NCBI GenBank assembly: GCA_017992765.1
Contig: JAGOOA010000001.1
Span: 64,472-128,471 of the forward strand
DNA length: 64,000 bases
Source: Syntrophorhabdaceae bacterium
GTDB lineage: Bacteria; Desulfobacterota; Syntrophorhabdia; Syntrophorhabdales; Syntrophorhabdaceae
Direction of reading: 5' to 3'
Part shown: piece by piece, positions 59,052 to 64,000 of the stretch
How positions within the stretch are numbered: the first letter of the stretch is position 1
How the letters are laid out: each line of letters begins with the position of its first letter
Translations under genes and position numbers: made by a program
The notes under the pieces: generated by a model
The model's input: only the letters and a program-made list of their open reading frames with translations
What the model was told of the DNA's origin: nothing
The model's database searches: none

Positions 59052-59315
59052 AAATCGTATATCGTAGTTCGTATATCGTATATAGCAAAACCAAATACCT
59101 GATACTGGATGCTGGTCGCTCGTTACTCGATACTGGAGCATAGCGCAAAACGCATGGCGCACAGCCAAGTCAGGCGCGAGGAGCGAAGCGACATGGCGAT
59201 CTAATCTGCTGAACGAGATTGCCATATCCCGCGAGCTCTCAATGACACAATCATTCTTTTAACTGCCTTGATTCGATATACGAACTACGATATACGATAT
59301 ACTATTTTATTTGTT
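59052..59315. repeat. Composite MITE-like intergenic element (copy 2)
   Basis: Two perfectly complementary 22-bp arms at 59057-59078 and 59274-59295 enclose CTGGTCGCTCG and GCGAGGAGCGAAGCGACATGG words plus the inner pair GGCGATCT/AGATTGCC. Same architecture as copy 1 at 3150-3372, but the arm centre is AGT/ACT instead of CAT/ATG: both arms changed together. Confidence 0.7.
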
Positions 59316-59326
59316 GTGAGCTTGGC

Positions 59327-60085
59327 TCATCGAAAGAGTACATCGTACCCCAGCCTGACGATCATCGCGGACACGATAAACAGAAAAAATATCCTCACGA
59401 AGCGGTTTCCCTTCAGAATCGCGAGCTTTGTTCCGGCGATGGCCCCCAATATGTTGAAAACAGCCATGAGTATGGCTATCTTGAATAAGATGTTGTGAGT
59501 GAACCCGAAGTAGAGCACCGCCGACAGGTTCGTGGCGAAATTGATCACCTTGGAAGATGCCGATGCGGCGAGAAAGCTGAAGCCGAAGATCCCTATAAAC
59601 ACGAAGATCAGGAAGCTCCCCGTCCCGGGGCCGAAGAACCCGTCATAAAAACCGATCACCATGCCTGTTGCAATGCTGATAGAGAACTGTTTGACGCTTC
59701 CGAGCTTCGGCACATGCAGCGAGCCGAAGTCTTTTCTTAAGAATGTATAGGCGGCAATGCCGATAAGCATGACGAGAACCAGGGGCCGCATGACCCCGGG
59801 GTCCAGAAGCGTCACAACCCGTGCCCCGAGGAACGAGAACAAAAGGGCGCTCGCTGTCGCAGGAAAGGTGGCAGCCCAGTTAATCCTGATGTGCCTCGCG
59901 TACTGGACCGCGGCTATCGATGTGCCGCATATTGATGCAAACTTGTTTGTGCCGAGCAGCATCGCCACGGGAAGGTCGGGGAGAATGATGAAAAGCGCGG
60001 GAAGCTGGATAAGCCCCCCGCCGCCCGCAACAGAGTCTATGAAGCCGGCAAGGAAGGCGAAAACGCAGAGGAATAGCTCAGTCAT
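59327..60085 (-). CDS. TauE/SafE family sulfite/organosulfonate-type anion exporter
   Basis: A 252-residue integral membrane protein with about eight helices. The first helix block FLAGFIDSVAGGGGLIQLPALFI is the family signature, repeated in the second half as GFYDGFFGPGTGSFLIFVF. The likely substrates are sulphite, sulphoacetate or similar anions, but the family is broad. It lies alone between repeat elements, so context does not help. Confidence 0.92.
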   Translation of the reverse strand: MTELFLCVFAFLAGFIDSVAGGGGLIQLPALFIILPDLPVAMLLGTNKFASICGTSIAAVQYARHIRINWAATFPATASALLFSFLGARVVTLLDPGVMRPLVLVMLIGIAAYTFLRKDFGSLHVPKLGSVKQFSISIATGMVIGFYDGFFGPGTGSFLIFVFIGIFGFSFLAASASSKVINFATNLSAVLYFGFTHNILFKIAILMAVFNILGAIAGTKLAILKGNRFVRIFFLFIVSAMIVRLGYDVLFR

Positions 60086-60095
60086 AATAAAACCA

Positions 60096-60212
60096 GCACA
60101 CAGCAGTCAGCACACAGCTCTCAGCTGAAACAAAAAAGGCTTTTAAGCTGATGGCTGATCGCTGACAGCTAATAATAAAGGCAGTCGATAGTGAATAGTG
60201 AATGGGCAGCGG
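60096..60212. repeat. 75-bp hairpin repeat element, copy 3, plus CAGTCGATAGTGAATAGTGA word
   Basis: 60096-60170 has the same length as the copies at 12818 and 19215 and ends GCTGACAGCT, complementary to the AGCTGTCAGC of copy 1. It is followed by GGCAGTCGATAGTGAATAGT, the inverse of words near 42080-42120. Confidence 0.65.
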
Positions 60213-60216
60213 GGTC

Positions 60217-61281
60217 TCAGACCTGATAGCACCATCCGAATATGTCCGGCTTCTCGCCATACTGGATGCCGGTTATCTCATCGTAGAGCCTCTGGGAAAA
60301 ATGGCCGATCCCGCCTTTATTAATGGTAACCATCTCTTCCTTATGCTGTATCCAGCCCACAGGCGAGATCACCGCTGCAGTACCTGTTCCAAAGACCTCC
60401 TGCAGCGCTCCTGATTTTGCCTTTTCGATGACCTCTTCAATGGATATTCTGCGCTCCTCGATCTTGACACCCCAGTGGCTGGCAAGGGTAAGCACCGTAT
60501 CCCTCGTTATACCTCCAAGGATCGACCCTTCAAGGGGCGGCGTGATGAGCATATCGTTGATGAGAAACATGATGTTCATCGTGCCGACCTCTTCGATATA
60601 TCTCTTCTCAATGGCATCGAGCCACAGCACCTGGGTAAAGCCTTGCTTCTTCGCTTCCTCTGCCGGCAAAAGAGATGCGGCATAGTTGGCAGGCGTCTTT
60701 GCTTCGCCAAGCCCTCCTATGACCGCCCGCGAGTAGCCGCCTGACGTGATAAGCTTCACGGGATTGAGGCCTTCTTTGTAATAGGCGCCGACAGGGGATG
60801 TAAAAATGATAAACGCGTAGGTTTTGGAGACCCGAACGCCGATATAATCATCTGTCGCGAAGATGAAGGGCCTTATGTAGAGAGAATTTCCCCGCTTGTT
60901 CGGTATCCAGGCACGGTCGGTCGCCACGAGCTTCTTCAAGGCCTCCATGAACAGGTCCAGCGGAACCGGCGGTATGCAGAGCCTCTCGCAGGACATGTTG
61001 AGCCGTTCGTGGTTCTTATCGGCGCGAAAGAGATTGACGTTGCCGTTGGCGGTCAGGTATGCCTTGAGCCCTTCAAAAACGGCCTGGCCGTAATGGAGCA
61101 CGGTGAGGCTGGGGAGAAACGAAAGCTTCCCGAAGGGGATTATCCGGGGATCGTTCCACGTGCCGTCACCGTATTCGGTGATGAACATATGATCAGAGAA
61201 CTGTTCGCCGAACTCGAGATGATCGAAGTCAGTCTCCTTGATCCTGCTTTTCTTCGTCTTTTTTATCTTTATCTTTGTCAT
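60217..61281 (-). CDS. ilvE: Branched-chain amino acid aminotransferase
   Basis: A 354-residue class IV PLP aminotransferase of the long (type II, BCAT-2-like) form. LHYGQAVFEGLKAYLTANG near 65, RPFIFATDDYIGV, the PLP lysine in GGLGEAKTPANYAASL near 200, VLWLDAIEKRYIEEVGTMNIMF and EVFGTGTAAVISPVG are all present. It makes or degrades leucine, isoleucine and valine. It probably starts at the ATG ending at 61281. Other ilv genes are not nearby. Confidence 0.96.
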   Translation of the reverse strand: MTKIKIKKTKKSRIKETDFDHLEFGEQFSDHMFITEYGDGTWNDPRIIPFGKLSFLPSLTVLHYGQAVFEGLKAYLTANGNVNLFRADKNHERLNMSCERLCIPPVPLDLFMEALKKLVATDRAWIPNKRGNSLYIRPFIFATDDYIGVRVSKTYAFIIFTSPVGAYYKEGLNPVKLITSGGYSRAVIGGLGEAKTPANYAASLLPAEEAKKQGFTQVLWLDAIEKRYIEEVGTMNIMFLINDMLITPPLEGSILGGITRDTVLTLASHWGVKIEERRISIEEVIEKAKSGALQEVFGTGTAAVISPVGWIQHKEEMVTINKGGIGHFSQRLYDEITGIQYGEKPDIFGWCYQV

Positions 61282-61325
61282 ACCCTAACCATTCCTTGAT
61301 CCTTGATATTATTTATGCCATGAGC

Positions 61326-61754
61326 TCACTTGCATGGCCCTATCCATTTCCCTGACCAGCTGCTTGTCATATGCATCGGCTGCTGGCCTTTCTGCTTTAC
61401 CGTCGTATTGCTTACGCCTTCCGATGAATTTCCCTTATATGTTACTTTCCCGTCGCTGTCGACTGTTGCATCCTTGCTGACGCACCTCATGGTCCAGGAA
61501 ATGGTGTCGCCGGTTACCTTTGTGCTCGTCATCTTGCACTCCTGCCCCTGCTCGGGTTTCTGCTGCGGAACCGCATCCTTTTTGGTGATGCATTGCCTTA
61601 CTGTTGTGGCAGGCATCTGCATCGGCATGCCTTTTATCTCGCTCTTGAATGTCATCTCCCACATGCCCTCTTTCAGGTTTGGCTCAGCGGCAGGCGCGTG
61701 CCCTATCCATCCCAGAACCATTACAATTATGAAAAACAGCAGCGCTTTCTTCAT
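61326..61754 (-). CDS. DUF3617 family exported protein
   Basis: A 142-residue protein with a signal peptide (about 1-23, KKALLFFIIVMVLGWIGHAPAAE) and a DUF3617 body: EGMWEMTFKSEIKGMPMQMPATTVRQCITKKD, then GDTISWTMRC and KWIGPC. Cysteines in RQC, QEC, MRC and GPC may form disulphides in the periplasm. Function unknown. The start is fixed by AAAGGAGGA before the ATG at 61754. Confidence 0.87.
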   Translation of the reverse strand: MKKALLFFIIVMVLGWIGHAPAAEPNLKEGMWEMTFKSEIKGMPMQMPATTVRQCITKKDAVPQQKPEQGQECKMTSTKVTGDTISWTMRCVSKDATVDSDGKVTYKGNSSEGVSNTTVKQKGQQPMHMTSSWSGKWIGPCK

Positions 61755-61801
61755 TCCTTTGTCCTCCTTTACAGCCTTCTTGTATCTTTGCAAGACGAAA
61801 A

Positions 61802-61831
61802 AAAATATCATTAATTGTCGGTGCCGGTCAA
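61802..61831 (-). promoter_or_regulatory. Candidate promoter of the DUF3617 gene
   Basis: On the minus strand TTGACC (61831-61826), an 18-bp spacer and TATTTT (61807-61802), just downstream of the radC stop. Confidence 0.35.
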
Positions 61832-61845
61832 ATAAAATATGGAAT

Positions 61846-62544
61846 CTATAGCAGCCCTTTTGTTTTTAAGCTGACGAAGGCGTCCTTCCCGATTATGATA
61901 TGGTCAAGAACCTCAATGCCAAGTATCTTGCCGGATTCGACAAGCCTCCGGGTGATCTTGACATCTTCTTCCGATGGTTCAGGGTTGCCGGATGGATGGT
62001 TGTGGGCTACCACTACCGATGAAGCGCTGTGCCTGATCGCATCTTTGAAAACCTCCCTGGGATGGACAAGGCTTGCATTGAGGGTGCCTATGGAAACGGT
62101 AGAAAGGCCGATGATCTTGTTGCGCGTATTAAGGAGGATAAGCTTAAAGTGTTCTTTTGCCTTGTCTTTAATGGTTTTACGAACGGCCCTGACAACGCCC
62201 TGAGGGTCCCTGATGTCGTAACTTTCATAGTTGGTTTCTCTTTCAAGCTCCTGTCTTTTCCCGAGCTCGAAAACTGCCTTCAGCTGCGCCGCCTTCGCTG
62301 TGCCGATCCCCTTGATACGCGACAGTTCTTCGATCGTCGCGTTGCTTATACCCTGAATGCTGCCAAACCTTGCCAGCAATTCCTGGGCGATGGTCATCAC
62401 CGACCTGCCCGGAACGCCGCGGCCGGCCACCAGGGCCAGGAGCTCCTGCGAGGAGAGCTTGTCCGCACCGAACCTGATAAGCCTCTCGCGCGGCCTTTCA
62501 GACCTCGGGAGATCGCGGACGGTAAAGGTTTTTTCGTCTTGCAT
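61846..62544 (-). CDS. radC: RadC family JAB/MPN-domain protein
   Basis: A 232-residue RadC. An N-terminal UPF0758/helix-hairpin-helix region (LSRIKGIGTAKAAQLKAVFELG near 65-86) is followed by a JAB metalloprotease-like domain with the zinc motif AHNHPSGNPEPSEEDVKIT near 175. The role in DNA repair was once proposed but is unsettled. It often lies near mobile regions, but no element is visible here. Confidence 0.94.
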   Translation of the reverse strand: MQDEKTFTVRDLPRSERPRERLIRFGADKLSSQELLALVAGRGVPGRSVMTIAQELLARFGSIQGISNATIEELSRIKGIGTAKAAQLKAVFELGKRQELERETNYESYDIRDPQGVVRAVRKTIKDKAKEHFKLILLNTRNKIIGLSTVSIGTLNASLVHPREVFKDAIRHSASSVVVAHNHPSGNPEPSEEDVKITRRLVESGKILGIEVLDHIIIGKDAFVSLKTKGLL

Positions 62545-62577
62545 AATTTCGTCCTTAAGCGCTCAAACAGCGCGTGA

Positions 62578-62697
62578 ATCCGTAAGGCGTAAGTCGTGAG
62601 TCGTAAGGCGTGAGGGGAAACTGCGGCAAAGAACCAATGGTTTGAACTGCATTTTACGCCTCACGGGGTTTATCGCCTGACGCCTCACGGGTTCATG
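62578..62697. repeat. Inverted repeats of the GTCGTAAGGCGT family between radC and the MFS gene
   Basis: CCGTAAGGCGTAAGTCGTGA and GTCGTAAGGCGTGAGGGG (about 62580-62618) face TTTACGCCTCACGGGG and GCCTGACGCCTCACGGG (about 62653-62691), directly after the stop of the MFS gene. They could form a large imperfect hairpin. Confidence 0.6.
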
Positions 62698-63907
62698 CCG
62701 TCTTCTTCTTCAGGATCAACGACCCGAAGGCCCCGATCAACGAGACTATGGTGGCAAGGATAAAGGCGTTCGTGAACGTTCCCGTGGAGTCCTTGAGCCA
62801 CCCGCCGATTACAGGCCCTAATGCCTGGCCTATTCCAAAGAACAGCGTAGCAAAACCCAGGCCGGCCGGCGCCAGCCTCCCTCCCACCGCATCGCCCGAA
62901 GCCGCTGCCATAATAGTGGGGATCGACCACGCTGTAATGCCGAACACCACTGCGGATATATAAAACCCTGTGGTGTCCTTCCAGAACGCAAAAACCACAT
63001 AGGAAAGGGCAAGCGTCAGGTAAGCGAACATCGAGCCATATCTCCTCCCGAGGACGTCCGATATCCAGCCCCATATAACCCCGCAGAATATGCTGAAGAT
63101 GCCGAGGACTGCGAATATCCGCCCCGCCGCAACAGGAGCGACGCCCATTTCCTTGGTAAGATATGCGACAAAAAAGGTGAGGTATATGATATAGGAGAAG
63201 CCATACATAAAGTATACGCTGCCGAGCTTCCATATCTCAGGCTCTACGACGACATCCCTGAATGCGGAAAAGAGCGTGACCCTGGCCCCCCCTTTTTGTT
63301 CTTCTTCGCCCCCATACATGGAAAGGCCCTTCTCCTTCGGGCTATTTCTCAGGAACGCGTAGCAGACAAAGGCGAGGATGAACACGGCGATGCCCATAAA
63401 AAACCACGCATATCTCCAGCCATCCTTTCCAAATGCAGAAATAACAGGGGGAAGGAGTATCCCTGAGAGGAAAAGGCCGACGCCTATGCCGCCGGAGACT
63501 ATGCCCGTTGCCAGGCCCCTTTTTTTCATCACGAACCATGCCGCGGGCAGCGCCATAATGGGCACATAGCTGCCTCCGTTTCCTGTACCGCTGATAAGCC
63601 TCATGAAAAAGGCAAATATAAAGGATTCTGAGAACCCGGTGAGGAAAAGGCTGATGCCTATAACAAGGAGGGAGATAAAGACCACCCTTCTCACGCCAAA
63701 ACGGGCGGCAAGAAAGCCTCCAATGATCGCAAGCGACAGGTAACCGATGAAATTCCCCATGGCGATGGAGCCCAACTCGGTGTAGGTTAGGGAAAGGCCG
63801 TCTTTCATTGACGGCAGTATGACGGAATAGGACATCCTCCCAAAGCCGTGGGCAAGAATGGTGACCAAGGTTCCCGTGAAAGCTATGATCCAGGCATAAT
63901 GTATCAT
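62693..63907 (-). CDS. MFS transporter (oxalate/formate antiporter- or YhjX-like)
   Basis: A 404-residue, 12-helix major facilitator. Helix 1 is WIIAFTGTLVTILAHGFGRM. The loop 2-3 motif is LAARFGVRRVV, and its counterpart in the second half is WISDVLGRRYGSM. FMRLISGTGNGGSYVPIMALPAAWF fits the monocarboxylate/OFA-like subfamilies. Substrate unknown. Ribosome-binding site AGGGGG before the ATG at 63907. The short C-terminal tail (LILKKKTA) ends at the repeat cluster. Confidence 0.9.
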   Translation of the reverse strand: MIHYAWIIAFTGTLVTILAHGFGRMSYSVILPSMKDGLSLTYTELGSIAMGNFIGYLSLAIIGGFLAARFGVRRVVFISLLVIGISLFLTGFSESFIFAFFMRLISGTGNGGSYVPIMALPAAWFVMKKRGLATGIVSGGIGVGLFLSGILLPPVISAFGKDGWRYAWFFMGIAVFILAFVCYAFLRNSPKEKGLSMYGGEEEQKGGARVTLFSAFRDVVVEPEIWKLGSVYFMYGFSYIIYLTFFVAYLTKEMGVAPVAAGRIFAVLGIFSIFCGVIWGWISDVLGRRYGSMFAYLTLALSYVVFAFWKDTTGFYISAVVFGITAWSIPTIMAAASGDAVGGRLAPAGLGFATLFFGIGQALGPVIGGWLKDSTGTFTNAFILATIVSLIGAFGSLILKKKTA

Positions 63908-63965
63908 TGTGGCGCCCCCTTTATTTTCATTCTTAAATTTTGAAGAAATCTTGTCAACCGTTTTC

Positions 63966-64000
63966 TGGGGCTCACGTCGCCCCCTCCACGGGCAAAGCCC
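63966..64000. repeat. GC-rich hairpin words cut by the right edge
   Basis: GGGGC-TCACGTC-GCCCC (63968-63984) and GGGC-AAA-GCCC (63990-64000) suggest a larger palindromic element that continues beyond the window. Confidence 0.3.

Noticed and set aside
61846..62544. radC as marker of a genomic island
   Set aside because: No integrase, transposase or attachment repeats are near; neighbours are ordinary chromosomal genes.

Overview
The window reads as the chromosome of an anaerobic, Gram-negative (diderm) bacterium, most likely of the Desulfobacterota/Syntrophorhabdia type or a close relative. This assignment is inferred from gene content, not from a marker search. The diderm evidence is LptD, an LpxH-like phosphoesterase, a LapA-LapB fusion, AsmA-type proteins and a dTDP-sugar cluster. 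The anaerobic evidence is many iron-sulphur and radical-SAM proteins, Tat-type ferredoxins, a rubrerythrin-like protein and a formate-dehydrogenase-type beta/gamma pair. I found no rRNA or tRNA genes, no intact insertion sequence and no CRISPR array.

Layout. 1-6.6 kb: a QueG-like ferredoxin (cut by the left edge), mnmG, a free-standing EF-Tu domain-2-like protein, a PhoU-like protein with a CCA/poly(A)-type nucleotidyltransferase, and a DUF763 protein. 6.8-19.2 kb, all plus strand: a Tat-type DUF362 protein, a membrane polyferredoxin, a six-PAS hybrid histidine kinase, a membrane-embedded spermidine-synthase-like protein, an AmmeMemoRadiSam set (radical SAM enzyme plus fused MEMO-AMMECR1 protein, both with export-type N-termini) and an M29 aminopeptidase. 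19.3-22.6 kb: a CMD-family protein, cysteine synthase, and a ferredoxin/cytochrome b pair followed by a tiny membrane ORF that may be a new selenoprotein.

22.7-34.8 kb is one long minus-strand operon with mostly overlapping genes: rplU-rpmA-obgE-proB-proA-nadD-rsfS-dksA/traR-lapAB-comF-asmA-DUF2520-sirtuin. A good sigma70-type promoter stands in front of rplU. It ties ribosome assembly, proline and NAD synthesis and envelope upkeep to one transcript. 34.8-45.4 kb holds a zincin, two tandem universal stress proteins, a thioesterase, rlmN, a B12-type radical SAM protein and a duplicated thiamine-binding gene. Between the two copies of that gene lies an AT-rich two-gene nucleotidyltransferase locus with a consensus promoter and twin operator palindromes, resembling a toxin-antitoxin or defence module. 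45.6-49.8 kb: ileS-lspA and an alpha/beta hydrolase. 49.8-58 kb: accD-folC-lptD, then rfbA-C-B-D and the LpxH-like gene. 58-64 kb: a PNPOx-like protein, a rubrerythrin, a TauE exporter, ilvE, DUF3617, radC and an MFS transporter.

Many gaps between operons are filled with a small vocabulary of interspersed repeats. These include a 75-bp hairpin element present three times at identical length and a MITE-like element whose 22-bp inverted arms covary between copies. Some repeat sequence runs into the ends of coding regions.
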